Assembly: GCA_000405685.1 (NCBI GenBank)
Contig: ASPF01000012.1
Span: forward strand, 23,191-87,190
Reading direction: 5' to 3'
Origin: Candidatus Geocrenenecus sp. JGI 0000106-J15
GTDB lineage: Archaea; Thermoproteota; Nitrososphaeria_A; Caldarchaeales; Wolframiiraptoraceae
Length of the DNA stretch: 64,000 nt
Made by a program: the position numbers and the translations under genes. Positions 27,016 through 36,464 of this stretch are shown here, in pieces. The stretch's first letter is position 1. Every line of letters begins with the position of its first letter. Below the pieces are notes generated by a model. The model did not search any database. It saw only the letters and a program-made list of their open reading frames with translations, and was not told the origin of the DNA.

Positions 27016-28213
27016 TCATGAATCGCTAAACAGAATTTTAAAATACTTGTTGACCTGTTTCTTTACGTCGAAATCTTTAGCTCTCTCTAGAGCTTTTTCC
27101 TATATTCTTCAAGTTTCACTGGATTTTTTAAGAGTTTGATTATTTCAGCCGCCCAGAGTTCTTCTTGCCAAGTTAAGGGTTCTCTAGCTGTATATCTTTT
27201 ACCATCCATTACAGGCATTAGTATACCATATTCACCATACTCTGGCTTTGTAAGTCTACTTACTTTATACTGTGTTCTTGGAGCAAGTATCTCTCTAGGT
27301 CCTGAGAGACAATCTGCTGAAATAACGGGCAAGCCGCATGCAAGCGCTTCTAGAACCACATTTGGAAAACCCTCCCAAAGTGATGTAAGACAGAAAAGCG
27401 TGCTTCGACGCAAGTATTTAAATGGATTATCTTGCCAGCCCAGAAAGAGAACTTTCCCACTTAATCCAAGGTTAGAGACCAGCTCTTTAAGATATTCCTC
27501 TAATTCACCATGCCCACGAATTACTAACTGGTCTTAGGTAATGCTTCGTTTACCTTTTTAAACAACCGGATTAAATACCATTGACCTTTTTGATGTACCA
27601 TACGACCAATGTTAATAATCACTGGATTAGAGAAAAAGTAGTCATATTTTTCATCTAGTTCTTCAGAGGCTAACTTATTTATCAATGAAACATCAACAGG
27701 GTTATGGATGACTTCGATTTTCCAGTCTGGTAAGCCGAACTTTTTTATCAACTTATATTTTATTGGATATGATACGACGATGACTTTCTTTATCAATAGT
27801 TTCGTGGCAAGAGATACAAGGAATCTAAAAAATATTTTATGGTGAGGGCGCTTCATATACGGTTCAAAAAAGTAGTTGTGTATAGCGTAGAATCTGCCCT
27901 TACATTTGTTAAATAAGGTGAATGTTAGTCCTTGACCTGTGGGAGATAACAATATAGCATCAGGTCTTGTTTTAGAAAGTAAACGATTGAATCTAATAAA
28001 CACTTTGAATGCTTCGAAAATATTATTATAATCGCCAATATGATAGATTGGATGTTTAATGGGATAGGTAACAGACTTTTTGAATAATATAATGTAAACA
28101 GCTATATGTTCAGGAGCATGTAATGATAGCCATGACACAATTCTTTCAGCTCCACCGAATGATAACTTAGGAGATATTATTACCAATTTTCTCTCTTTGT
28201 TTCTATTTTCCAT
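27016..28213 (-). pseudogene. GT4 glycosyltransferase gene broken by frameshifts
   Basis: The N-terminal frame (27524-28213) begins KLVIISPKLSFGGAERIV and includes IINIGRMVHQKGQWYLI, then ends abruptly after NEALPKT. A one-base shift later, the next frame continues LVIRGHGELEEYLKEL and carries LFCLTSLWEGFPNVVLEAL with the E-x7-E donor motif (27087 onward), ending at EEYRKKL. A second shift near 27095 gives the tail KALERAKDFDVKKQVNKYF to a stop at 27016. All key motifs survive, so the breaks are recent or are sequence errors. Confidence 0.8.
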
Positions 28214-28258
28214 AGTAACTTTCTATACTAGAACTCATATAAAAGACTAGCTTGCTAA

Positions 28259-29713
28259 TTAATCTGTCAGATAGAAGAGTTTTCGAGTTGTTTCTTGTAA
28301 GAATGTTTTTATTAATCTTCTACTTTCCTTATCTATTAAATATAAGCTTACGAAAAAGATCGTCGATGCTATTGCTATCGCAAAGAGAGTTGAGACAGTT
28401 CTTATCGGTTCGAACAAGATCAAGTAAATAGCCATTGGAATACATGCTATTGTCGTGATACCCACATCCTTTAAGATCTTCGTAAGATTAAGATACTCTA
28501 TGCACATTATGGATAGTATTGTAAAAGATATTGAGGCCACTATTAAACGTGCTAATGCAGCTCCAAGCGTCCCAATCCATGGTATCGTTATGATTGATAA
28601 TACTATTAGTGTTGCTGTTGTACTATAATCAATTAATGTTAATTTAAAGAGTTTGCTTCTTAATAGTGTCTTAGAATCTACTTTCAAGCTATAGTCTATT
28701 TTTTCTAAGCCAGATATGACTCCATATAGGATGGTTGAGTAAGATGTTAGAACTGCGGAAGACAAGAGTGGCCAGAGTATCCGTGCACTATCTCTATATA
28801 TGGGACCGAATATCCCGAACAATTCTCTTGAGAGTATTATACCTCCGATAAGCATTGGAACAACAAATATCGTAACAAACTTCATTATTGAGCTGACTTC
28901 TTCTCTGGATGTAGAAGTCTTAGATAAAACACTCATAGTAAATGGTAGAGATAGTTGAGAAGAAGTCCTAACAGCGTTTGAGATTGTTACTCCTACTCCA
29001 TAGGTAGATAGTTGTAATGGTGAGAGAAGCGTTCCAATCAAGAACTGGTCTGAAGCACTATTTACATATCCTACTGCAGACTGTATAGTCGGAAGCCAGA
29101 AATGTCTAATTCTACTCTTTAGCCAATCTTTATCAAAGCTTTTTTCAATCTCTCCCCTGATCGCATAAATACCATATATTACGTAGACGAGGTTAGCGAT
29201 AACAACTGCAACCAATACTCCTGTTAACCCGTGTGGAAGAAGATACAACCCGATAGGTATCTTCAAACCATCAATTAAAGGAACCCTCCAACCCACCTTC
29301 TGAGGATATCTAACATACATTATAGAATTGATAGATGATGATGCATAGTAGATCGGGATAAGCAGTGAAGCCACTATGAAAGGATGGATAGATGCCTGGG
29401 ATAATTTGGATAAAATCCCAGATAGAGATAAGAAAATTAATGTTAACGGTATCGATATTACTGTTGATGATATAATTGAAGTCTTAGCGATTAACCTTCC
29501 TCTAGCGAAATCTCTCGTCGCCCAAAATGGTAAAACCTTAACAAGAAACTCAAAATACGTTATTATGCTACCGATGTAGAACCATAAACCAAGATCACTC
29601 TGTGTAAGATTCCTAGAGATCAAGACAATGAAGATGAAGCCGAAAAGAAATGACAACAGATTACTTGTAAAAAGTATAAACCCGCTGAGCCTAACCCTGA
29701 TCCTCGAGGTCAT
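28259..29713 (-). CDS. Polysaccharide flippase (Wzx/RfbX-like)
   Basis: A 484-residue protein with about 12 to 14 membrane helices and the MOP-superfamily style. The start SGFILFTSNLLSFLFGFIFIV leads to ISRNLTQSDLGLWFYIG, the usual first-helix pair. A positively charged loop follows in the middle (IEKSFDKDWLKSRIRHFW). Such proteins move lipid-linked oligosaccharides across the membrane. Its place among GT4 genes supports export of a surface glycan. The next gene upstream is on the opposite strand. Confidence 0.88.
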   Translation of the reverse strand: MTSRIRVRLSGFILFTSNLLSFLFGFIFIVLISRNLTQSDLGLWFYIGSIITYFEFLVKVLPFWATRDFARGRLIAKTSIISSTVISIPLTLIFLSLSGILSKLSQASIHPFIVASLLIPIYYASSSINSIMYVRYPQKVGWRVPLIDGLKIPIGLYLLPHGLTGVLVAVVIANLVYVIYGIYAIRGEIEKSFDKDWLKSRIRHFWLPTIQSAVGYVNSASDQFLIGTLLSPLQLSTYGVGVTISNAVRTSSQLSLPFTMSVLSKTSTSREEVSSIMKFVTIFVVPMLIGGIILSRELFGIFGPIYRDSARILWPLLSSAVLTSYSTILYGVISGLEKIDYSLKVDSKTLLRSKLFKLTLIDYSTTATLIVLSIITIPWIGTLGAALARLIVASISFTILSIMCIEYLNLTKILKDVGITTIACIPMAIYLILFEPIRTVSTLFAIAIASTIFFVSLYLIDKESRRLIKTFLQETTRKLFYLTD

Positions 29714-29860
29714 CAGTACAGTCTACCTCTTAGGATTCAAATATTTAATACTTCTCCAATACAATAAACATATCTGATACAACAAACATCCATATAAAAC
29801 GAGTAAGAAGAAAAAACGTAAGATTAACATATATCTAAATCTTCTCTAATTGTTAGAAAT

Positions 29861-30757
29861 ATGAGAATAGCCACCGCTGTTTCACGCTATCCATTCTATA
29901 ACTTTAGATACCTGAAATTACTAAACCTAGTAGAACCTGATGTCGTTTGGTTATTCGATACCGCTATCCCTTTAACACCATTAATAATAAAACCACCAAT
30001 AATTCTAGATATTGAGGATCCGAATCTTACTCCGTTAACTAAGTTTTCTTTAATACGAGACCTTTATCTGATGAGAAACAATCGTGTAAAGAAGATAGTC
30101 ACTACAACAAAAATTCTAAAAGATAAACTCATGAAACTTTATGATATGCCTGAAGATAAGATTGAAGTAATCCCTTACGGTGTGAATCTCGAATTATTCA
30201 AACCCACAGACTTACCCGATGAAAACACTATTCTTTACTATGGTACTTTAGCACCTCATCGTTCGAGATTCCTTGTTAAAGTTGTTGAAGAAGTGTTGAA
30301 ACGTAGAAGAGATGTAAAGTTTATAATCATAGGCGATGTGCCAAGATGGCTGCAAGAATATCTGACCCGCAAAAACTATATAGAAAATATAGTTATGCCT
30401 GGATATATTGAGCATGATAAACTTCCTGAATGGATTAAAAAAGCTAGAGTCTGTATCTTTACACAAGATATCTCGCTTGGAGGAAGACTATCATTTAAAC
30501 TATTAGAGTACATGGCCTCTGGAAGACCCACAGTAGCAACTGATGTTGATGAATCATGGCCTATCAAAGAGTCAGGTGCTGGAATAATTTCACCACTTAA
30601 TCCTGAGATCTTTGCAGATAATGTAATTAAATTATTGGAGGATAAAGTCTTGGCTGTAATGCTTGCTGAGAAAGGTGTAAAATATACTAGACAGTATAAT
30701 TGGAGCGATATGGTGGCTAGATATGTTAAGCTTATAAAAGAAATGACAGAAAACTAA
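29861..30757 (+). CDS. Glycosyltransferase, GT4-like
   Basis: A 298-residue GT-B enzyme with a shortened N-terminal domain (VVWLFDTAIPLTPLII, ILDIEDPNLTPL). The donor domain has NTILYYGTLAPHRSRFLVK, VKFIIIGDVPRWLQEYL, CIFTQDISLGGRLSFKLLEY and GRPTVATDVDESW. The usual E-x7-E appears reduced to a single late Glu in KLLEY. It probably works in the same surface-glycan pathway as its neighbours. Confidence 0.85.
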   Translation: MRIATAVSRYPFYNFRYLKLLNLVEPDVVWLFDTAIPLTPLIIKPPIILDIEDPNLTPLTKFSLIRDLYLMRNNRVKKIVTTTKILKDKLMKLYDMPEDKIEVIPYGVNLELFKPTDLPDENTILYYGTLAPHRSRFLVKVVEEVLKRRRDVKFIIIGDVPRWLQEYLTRKNYIENIVMPGYIEHDKLPEWIKKARVCIFTQDISLGGRLSFKLLEYMASGRPTVATDVDESWPIKESGAGIISPLNPEIFADNVIKLLEDKVLAVMLAEKGVKYTRQYNWSDMVARYVKLIKEMTEN

Positions 30758-30758
30758 T

Positions 30759-31839
30759 CTAGCTTATCTCCAATTGAAAATTTCTTTCTATTATTTCTTG
30801 GAGTTGTTTAGCTCTATGCATTAATGTATGAGTTTGTATTATCCTGTTATAGCCAGCTTCAGCAACTCTGTTTCTCGCCACATCATCCAACAAATATGTT
30901 TCAACATTATCTAAGAATTCTTTCTCATCATCACAAGCTATAACTTCTTTTCCTACCTCGAAGAGCTCATTGATGCCCGCCACTCTATCGGAGATAAGTA
31001 GCTGTCCAGACCCTGGAACCTCGAAGGTTCGTAAATTCAGTGCTGTATGACATTTCCTAGAATTATCTCTATGTATATTGATGCAGACCTTTGCCATGTT
31101 ATGAAACTTATTTAATAACTGTATTGCACACTAGGAATTATCTTTGCATCCTTAACGTTAAGATTGGCAGTCCAGCCCGATCCTATAATAACGACAGATC
31201 TGCGAAAACGTTTTATGAGAGGATATAGATAAGTCCTATAACCTACTTCTCTATCTCTGAGGTATCTACCAGTAAAAAGTATGTCTATCATCTTCTTACT
31301 TTTCCTGATAGGATAGAATAAATTAGTGTCGCAGGCTAAGGGAAAAAGATAGCATCTACTCCATGCTTTGTCCAGAGCTCACATCCACCTTTTGAATAAC
31401 ACAACAGAAGGCATCTACTGTTGCTCAGATATTGTGAATACTCTGCGTAAGGAATATTGGGTGAATCAATATCCCACAGAATCATGGGGAAAAGATGTTT
31501 TGCCAACTCAACTACTCCTGGATAACTTAATGCGGTAACACTTAACAAAAGACAATCAAAATTCCTTAGAACGTACTTGACAAAAGAATATCTTTCGGAG
31601 AATAATCTTGCATGCCTCAAGCCTCTTCGAAAAGATAAGCTATAAACGCTAGGAAAGATAACATTATACATATCAGGAGAATATAACTTGATCCTTTAAG
31701 TCCTAAGTATAATATCATTGTAGCCGATAGGATGGACCATTATGCTATCATCCAGAAAGGATAGGCTCTGAGCTAAAGACTTTAAAATATAGCTTCCTTT
31801 CTCAAAATCGAGTGAGGGGCCAAGAACAGCCAGCTTCAT
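30759..31839 (-). pseudogene. Broken CgeB-like glycosyltransferase gene
   Basis: Three minus-strand pieces in order make one protein. The start MKLAVLGPSLDFEKGSYIL at 31839 ends in a stop near 31690. The middle part (31336-31671) reads RNFDCLLLSV, MILWDIDSPNIP and SRCLLLCYSKGG. The end part (30759-31097) has KVCINIHRDNSRK, ALNLRTFEVPGSGQLLISDRV and ELFEVGKEVIACDDEKEF, the characteristic C-terminal domain of CgeB/GT-B proteins. At least three interruptions separate them. Confidence 0.75.
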
Positions 31840-31876
31840 TTTAGCTTGATGGAAACTAATATATTGAAGTGACTAA

Positions 31877-31884
31877 TATAGCTT
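31877..31884 (+). repeat. 8-bp target site duplication, left copy
   Basis: TATAGCTT directly before the left inverted repeat of the IS. The identical octamer follows the right inverted repeat at 32906-32913. An 8-bp duplication is what IS1595-family elements make on insertion. Confidence 0.9.
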
Positions 31885-32905
31885 CGCTCTTAATCAGGGA
31901 GTTTGTTGGTAGGCGTAGGGTTGATCTCCCACCTTATCTAACCTTATTCTATGCTGGCAGAGCTTCTGAACCTATTCGTATGTGAGGCTTCAGCTGCTAG
32001 GTTTCTGAGGGGGGTTCGATGGGCTGGAGGCATCCGCTGCCCTTACTGTAGTTCTGAAGCTATCATTAGATGGGCTTGGTACAGGCGTGTGTATCAACGG
32101 TATCGATGTAAGGCATGTAGACGTACATTCAATGATAAGACTGGAACAATCTCTGCCTACAGCCGTATACCCTTAAATGAATGGCTATTCCTCGCATATC
32201 TTCTAGGATGCCTCCACATATCTATCTTGGAGGCTTCAAGAAAGCTTGAGCGTAGCTATGGAGCCTTCTACCGCTCAGCTAGGAAGATAATATACGCTAT
32301 CCATAGATGTAGGAGGAGGTTATGGGGTTCTAGGAAGCTTCCAGGAGATGTAGAGATGGATGAAGTATATGTTAAAGCAGGCTTAAAAGGAAGAGGTAAC
32401 TATTGGAGGATACTATCTCTTGGAAGGAAGCCTAGATGTAGGGGTTTGAAGGCTAGGAGAGGAAGAGGCTCCTGGAAGAAGGATATGCCTCCAATAATAA
32501 TCCTTGTTGAACGTAGAGGGGTGGAACGCTACATTCCATCTACCGATGTAGAGAAAAGAACCATTGAAAAGATTGTCTCAAGACATGTAGAGCCTGGCTC
32601 CAGAATCTACACAGACAGCTTCACATCCTATACTATCCTCCAAACCCTAGGCTTCAAACATGAAAGAGTAAACCACTCAATAAGAGAATCTGCTAGAGGA
32701 AACATACATACCAACAACTGTGAGAATAGAGCATCAATCCTGAAGCCATGGCTAGCCATACACAGAGGAGTATCCAAGGATAACCTTGACGTATACTTAA
32801 GCTTCTTCCATCTTCAGAGAACCACAAGCAAACTCCCAAACCTCCAAAAGATCAAGCTCATAATAAAAACTTAAACCCCACCAACAAACTCCATGATTAA
32901 GAGCG
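31885..32905 (+). mobile_element. IS1595-family insertion sequence, complete
   Basis: A 1021-bp element. Terminal inverted repeats of 26 bp (31885-31910 and 32880-32905) match at 25 positions; the single mismatch is G/A at the thirteenth base. It contains one intact transposase gene and is bounded by an 8-bp direct duplication. Intact ends and identical target copies indicate recent insertion. It landed between the broken CgeB-like gene and a small open frame. Confidence 0.93.
31951..32874 (+). CDS. IS1595-family transposase
   Basis: A 307-residue DDE-type transposase. The N-terminal zinc ribbon has IRCPYCSSE and YRCKACRRTF, then helical DNA-binding sequence ending LRRSYGAFYRSA-like text around residue 110. 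The ISXO2-like catalytic domain has the first Asp in VEMDEVYVKAG, the second in SRIYTDSFTSY, and the late motif NNCENRASILKPWLA with the final acidic residue. All parts are present, so it is probably active. It lies wholly within the IS inverted repeats. Confidence 0.94.
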   Translation: MLAELLNLFVCEASAARFLRGVRWAGGIRCPYCSSEAIIRWAWYRRVYQRYRCKACRRTFNDKTGTISAYSRIPLNEWLFLAYLLGCLHISILEASRKLERSYGAFYRSARKIIYAIHRCRRRLWGSRKLPGDVEMDEVYVKAGLKGRGNYWRILSLGRKPRCRGLKARRGRGSWKKDMPPIIILVERRGVERYIPSTDVEKRTIEKIVSRHVEPGSRIYTDSFTSYTILQTLGFKHERVNHSIRESARGNIHTNNCENRASILKPWLAIHRGVSKDNLDVYLSFFHLQRTTSKLPNLQKIKLIIKT

Positions 32906-32913
32906 TATAGCTT
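32906..32913 (+). repeat. 8-bp target site duplication, right copy
   Basis: TATAGCTT directly after the right inverted repeat, identical to 31877-31884. Removing the element and one copy restores the pre-insertion sequence. Confidence 0.9.
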
Positions 32914-32922
32914 TAGAGAGAA

Positions 32923-33108
32923 TTGGAAGCTAAAATTTGGCAGATAAGCGCTAGATACACTTATCTAGATTATACAGATCTAAAAGTAAAGATAAGTAAA
33001 CTGCTAGAATATGATCTTGAAAAATTTGGATATGAAAATAGAGTAGAAGCACTTAACATCGCATCCAAAAGTTATAAAGAACTAAAAGAAAAAACTCCTA
33101 TCACTTAG
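32923..33108 (+). CDS. Small hypothetical protein
   Basis: A 61-codon frame with a TTG start just beyond the IS, reading EAKIWQISARYTYLDY, DLKVKISKLLEYDLEKF and NIASKSYKELKEKTPIT. The lysine-rich helices look coding, but I do not recognise a family. The IS sits immediately upstream and may have removed its promoter or first codons. Confidence 0.35.
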   Translation: MEAKIWQISARYTYLDYTDLKVKISKLLEYDLEKFGYENRVEALNIASKSYKELKEKTPIT

Positions 33109-33326
33109 AGACAAATTTGAAAAACGATAAAGTATGATAGTGTCTAAAGGCTTAAAGCATATGTCTTCCCCAGCCTTATCTGTAAATTAAAAATCTCTAT
33201 AAATAAACGAAACCTTAAATAAAACTCGACTGGACCGCCCGCCAAGAGATTAAGGCGATCGAGAGAACTGTCAGACTACTAACAGAGATTAATATATCAG
33301 AATCTGAAATATTTTTTGGAGAAGAT

Positions 33327-34043
33327 ATGTTGAGTGAAGCTTATTCCAAGCTCTTACTAAGATTCGGGCTTAGGAAGTTTAGGTCATCTGACGCCTTGTA
33401 CATTGTAGGAGCAGAAAGACTCTACTTGATTCTACACAGGCTATGTAGGGCTGGTTACTTAGTAAGAATTTCCAGGGGAGTTTTTAGAGTCTCTCATCCT
33501 ACTGTGCTTGTCTTGGAGCGGGCTGGCTATAGATGGAGAGATAAGATAATCCAGAAAGATTATCTGGAATTTCTAGAATCACTTGTTGTAAAGGTCCTCG
33601 AAGGATTTTGGGATAAGCTCATCTCGCTGGTGATCTTCGGGTCCGTGGCGGCCGGCCAGGCGAGGGCTGAGAGTGACGTGGACCTACTGATCATAGCCGA
33701 GGACCTGCCGGAGAGATACTCGGATAGGTTGAGGCTCTGGAGGGAAATTGTGGCTGGTCTCGAATCCGAGAGGCTGAGGCTCTGGAGGGAGAAAAAGCTT
33801 TACCCGTTGATAGATCCTATACTTTTAACCCCAAGCGAGGCTGAAAGAATTCAGCCATTCTACCTCGACCTTTTGGAGTACGCTGTAATCGTCTATGATA
33901 GAGATGGCTTCATGCACCGGGTTCTCGAAGGATTGAGAGCTAAGCTGAAGATCCTAGGAGCGATTAAAGTGGAGCTTCCAGATAAGTCATGGTATTGGGT
34001 TATTAAGCCTGGCGCTGGTTTTGGAGAGGCGATCATGGTTTGA
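33327..34043 (+). CDS. Winged-helix plus nucleotidyltransferase protein (HEPN/MNT pair)
   Basis: A 238-residue protein in two parts. Residues 1-75 form a winged-helix-like domain (LYLILHRLCRAGYLVRISRGVFRV). Residues 85-200 are a polymerase-beta-type nucleotidyltransferase with VIFGSVAAGQARAESDVDLLI (GS and D-x-D) and a third acid in PLIDPILL. The tail is Trp/Gly-rich. The overlapping next gene encodes HEPN, so this is a HEPN/MNT pair in which the antitoxin-like enzyme may also bind DNA. The stretch 33600-33830 is clearly more GC-rich than its surroundings, suggesting transfer from another genome. An open frame continues about 35 codons upstream but lacks a start codon. Confidence 0.83.
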   Translation: MLSEAYSKLLLRFGLRKFRSSDALYIVGAERLYLILHRLCRAGYLVRISRGVFRVSHPTVLVLERAGYRWRDKIIQKDYLEFLESLVVKVLEGFWDKLISLVIFGSVAAGQARAESDVDLLIIAEDLPERYSDRLRLWREIVAGLESERLRLWREKKLYPLIDPILLTPSEAERIQPFYLDLLEYAVIVYDRDGFMHRVLEGLRAKLKILGAIKVELPDKSWYWVIKPGAGFGEAIMV

Positions 34044-34045
34044 GG

Positions 34046-34465
34046 ATGGATGACTTGGCCCGTGATTATCTTAGAAGGGCTGAGGCCAGGCTCGCATCCG
34101 CTCGATATGCTCTCAACCAAGGCTACTATCCAGAAGTTGTTAGATATTCTCAGGAGTGCGTAGAACTCTCTTTAAAGGCGTGCTTAAGACTTGTCGGAGT
34201 CGAGTATCCAAAGGTTCACGATGTCGGCGATGTCCTGAGAGCAGAGTCCATGAGATTTCCAAGCTGGTTTAGAGAGGAGGTTGATAGGCTTGCAGAGATC
34301 TCTAGGAATCTCGCAGAGAAGCGTGCTCCAAGCATGTACGGAGTAGAGATTGCTGGAAAATCCCCTGATGATCTCTTCAATAAAGATGATGCCATGAAAG
34401 CCTTAGAAAGAGCGGAGCTTGTTCAAAGGCTGGCGAAAAAACTTCTAGAGCAAGCTAAGTTCTAA
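34046..34465 (+). CDS. HEPN-domain protein (HEPN/MNT pair)
   Basis: A 139-residue helical HEPN protein from the ATG at 34046; a TTG at 34040 overlapping the stop of the previous gene is possible. Helices MDDLARDYLRRAEARLASARYAL and VVRYSQECVELSLKACLRLVG are typical. FPSWFREEVDRLAEIS and MYGVEIAG follow, in place of the SRYP motif of other HEPN families. An R-x4-6-H motif is not clear. It pairs with the winged-helix nucleotidyltransferase before it. Confidence 0.85.
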   Translation: MDDLARDYLRRAEARLASARYALNQGYYPEVVRYSQECVELSLKACLRLVGVEYPKVHDVGDVLRAESMRFPSWFREEVDRLAEISRNLAEKRAPSMYGVEIAGKSPDDLFNKDDAMKALERAELVQRLAKKLLEQAKF

Positions 34466-34978
34466 GTATATTAATGGTCTCTAGGCTTAAGTACCAAGTA
34501 TCTCCTACGTCCTTAGTTCAGCATAGTCAAGACGTAGTTAAGATGGGTTATTCAATCTCAAAAAGCATTTTTTTCTAGAGAGATATCATGTTTTCGAACT
34601 TGCTGAATCGAGGAAGAATGTATTGAAGATGCTTATATAAGATGAAGAGTTATAAGTAAATCTTTCCAGAGTAGAGTCTAAGAATAGTGATAAGTTATAT
34701 GCTTTCAGAGGATGTAGGTCAAGAATCTGTCAAAGCGATGTTGAATATTTTAACAAAAGATCGGAGAAGGTTAAAGAACGTTTTAAGAGATGGCGAAGTC
34801 TATTCTCAAATGTTTGGAAGCCGTATGAACCATACTACTTAGAAGAAGCCTATAAGAAGAAGATAAAGCTGGGTGCATCATGTCTAAGGTAGAGATCATA
34901 CTTTATAGCTGCTAGAAGAACATGTTATAGGAAGAATGTGAATTTTAGATCTTTCTAGAGTTCTTAGTTGCTTATGAT
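34466..34978. other. Gene-poor stretch
   Basis: About 510 bases between two HEPN/MNT modules. A plus-strand frame from about 34651 to 34892 reads KLYAFRGCRSRICQSDVEYF and EKVKERFKRWRSLFSNVWK, ending LGASCLR. It has no good start and no family that I recognise; it may be a remnant. Confidence 0.4.
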
Positions 34979-35440
34979 CTATGTTTTGTTCTTTTTCTTC
35001 ATGTCTAAGGTTATCTTTGCAATCTTTGATATATTCCATTCTCCATGCCTGTTTACATAGATGTAACTATGCTCCTTAAGCTTCTCCAACATCTTTAGAA
35101 TCTTCTCTTCTATATCTAGTCTATCGTAGACTACTCCATAGCCTAGTGCGAGACCTGAGAGAAAACCTCCGACCTCCATATTCTTATCCAACCCTCTAAT
35201 ATCTAGAACATGAACGTCAAGTGTAATAAAGTAATTGAATAGTCTATTCAAATATTCTATTATCTTCTCTTCTAAGCTAATCTTTTCTTTAAGATCTTCT
35301 AAGTAGTTAACTACTACTAGGATGTCTAGGTCTCTCCCATGACCCATGTAGATACTACTACCGAATAGAATGATAGACATTAATCTATCTCCTAGAATCT
35401 CATTCAATGCTTGATTAATCTTCAATTCTAACTCCTTCAT
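34979..35440 (-). CDS. Minimal nucleotidyltransferase (MNT) of HEPN/MNT pair
   Basis: A 153-residue protein starting at MKELELKINQAL (35440). A longer in-frame start at 35533 would overlap the HEPN gene over 118 bases and is unlikely. The signature IILFGSSIYMGHGRDLDILV gives the GS and D-x-D motifs, and LDVHVLDIRG may supply the third acid. It overlaps the 3' end of the HEPN gene by 26 bases, consistent with coupled translation of a toxin-antitoxin pair. Confidence 0.87.
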   Translation of the reverse strand: MKELELKINQALNEILGDRLMSIILFGSSIYMGHGRDLDILVVVNYLEDLKEKISLEEKIIEYLNRLFNYFITLDVHVLDIRGLDKNMEVGGFLSGLALGYGVVYDRLDIEEKILKMLEKLKEHSYIYVNRHGEWNISKIAKITLDMKKKNKT

Positions 35441-35855
35441 CTTCAAGAAACCTCCTAGCTTCCACAAATGCTTCTCCTGCAAGCTTAACTGCTCTTTCAG
35501 CTTTTTCTCTAGTAACGTATTGGGCTGGCTCAACTACTTTTTCATCGATTATGAATGGGTACCTGCTTCTAGTATAATATTCATGAAGCTTCTCTAATGC
35601 TTCAACAATCTTAGTAAACTCTTCTCTCCATCTATCTTGGAAAGCTTTCAAGAAGTAGCCTGTCAATCTAGGACCACAATTATATACGTATTCCGCCTTG
35701 GCTTCAAGCATTGCTTTGACAGCTTTCTCTACACATTGCTGTGAGAAGAAGATAGATGCAGGATAATCATAAAGTTTAAGCATATCTTCTGCTCTCTTAA
35801 GGTCTCTCCAAGCTTCTCTAAGATAGCTTCTAGCAAACTCTCTGAATAAGCTCAT
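35415..35855 (-). CDS. HEPN-domain protein (HEPN/MNT pair)
   Basis: A 146-residue helical protein. FREFARSYLREAWRDLKRAED and SIFFSQQCVEKAVKAMLEAK are the first HEPN helices, and YYTRSRYPFIIDE is the late motif shared with the HEPN at 1879. A strongly charged last helix follows. It precedes its nucleotidyltransferase partner with an overlap. In the reverse order to the gene pair at 33.3 kb, so the two modules are not simple duplicates. Confidence 0.87.
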   Translation of the reverse strand: MSLFREFARSYLREAWRDLKRAEDMLKLYDYPASIFFSQQCVEKAVKAMLEAKAEYVYNCGPRLTGYFLKAFQDRWREEFTKIVEALEKLHEYYTRSRYPFIIDEKVVEPAQYVTREKAERAVKLAGEAFVEARRFLEDEGVRIED

Positions 35856-35924
35856 CCAGTTCTACATCTCTATACATAGTTTTATAGTTTACTCCTAAAC
35901 TGCAACAACCACTTTGAATACTCT

Positions 35925-36053
35925 CTAAATTTGAAGACACCTAAAACATAGTGTGACTCCGAGAGCAGATAGATGTTTTGCAAACAGCTGAAAAACTAGA
36001 TGTATATCTTCTATTAGTTTGTTTATGATCTCTCTTAGATCTATGAGTTCCAC
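35925..36053 (-). CDS. Possible 42-residue small protein
   Basis: A GTG-started frame reading VELIDLREIINKLIEDIHLV, then FQLFAKHLSALGVTLCF and RCLQI. A purine-rich stretch (aggtagg) lies just before the start. The amphipathic helix and ending with two cysteines look like coding sequence, but no family is recognised. The gap between 35856 and 36203 holds nothing else that I can support. Confidence 0.3.
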   Translation of the reverse strand: MELIDLREIINKLIEDIHLVFQLFAKHLSALGVTLCFRCLQI

Positions 36054-36203
36054 CTACCTGAACTTTTTATCTTCTTCAACATACCCTTATAAAATTCATT
36101 CCTCGAACTCAAGATCTACCTGTATTACAAATAGTATGATAGCAGTCCATGCTATATCTTAGAAATAGGGTGTGAATGATGCGTAATAGCTGTTAGGCGA
36201 ATC

Positions 36204-36464
36204 CTAGAATATTCCTAGTTTTATTGCTAGTTCTGAAGCTGGCGTATCAGATGAGAGTTTTACGTATGCTTTCTTCTCTCCTAGAGGTGTTATCAACGTA
36301 TTTATCTTGATGACTTTAACACCGTAGAGTTCTTCTACCGCTCTCTTAATATCTTTCTTTGTTGCTTTACTGTCTACTATAAATGTTATCTTATTTTCTT
36401 TCTCTATAAGTGAGACAGCATCCTGGGTGATTACAATCCTCTTGATTACTTCTGAAGACTTCAC
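36204..36464 (-). CDS. rpl23: Ribosomal protein L23 (uL23)
   Basis: An 86-residue large-subunit protein at the exit-tunnel rim. It begins near [24 protein letters not shown], with the core [24 protein letters not shown], and ends [21 protein letters not shown], as in other archaea. Its ATG overlaps the stop codon of L4 by four bases (ATGA), showing coupled translation. It is the last gene of the L3-L4-L23 operon here; L2 and S19, normally next, are elsewhere. Confidence 0.96.
   Translation of the reverse strand: MKSSEVIKRIVITQDAVSLIEKENKITFIVDSKATKKDIKRAVEELYGVKVIKINTLITPLGEKKAYVKLSSDTPASELAIKLGIF

Noticed and set aside
27016..28213. Frameshift in the GT4 gene as another BHB intron
   Set aside because: The halves join with a one-base difference and no insert or hairpin is present, so it is an indel.
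28390..28420. GGTTCGAA resembling a tRNA T-loop
   Set aside because: It falls inside the flippase gene and no acceptor, D or anticodon arms can be drawn around it.
33220..33326. N-terminal extension of the winged-helix MNT gene
   Set aside because: The frame is open for about 35 codons upstream and looks coding, but it has no ATG, GTG or TTG before the chosen ATG.
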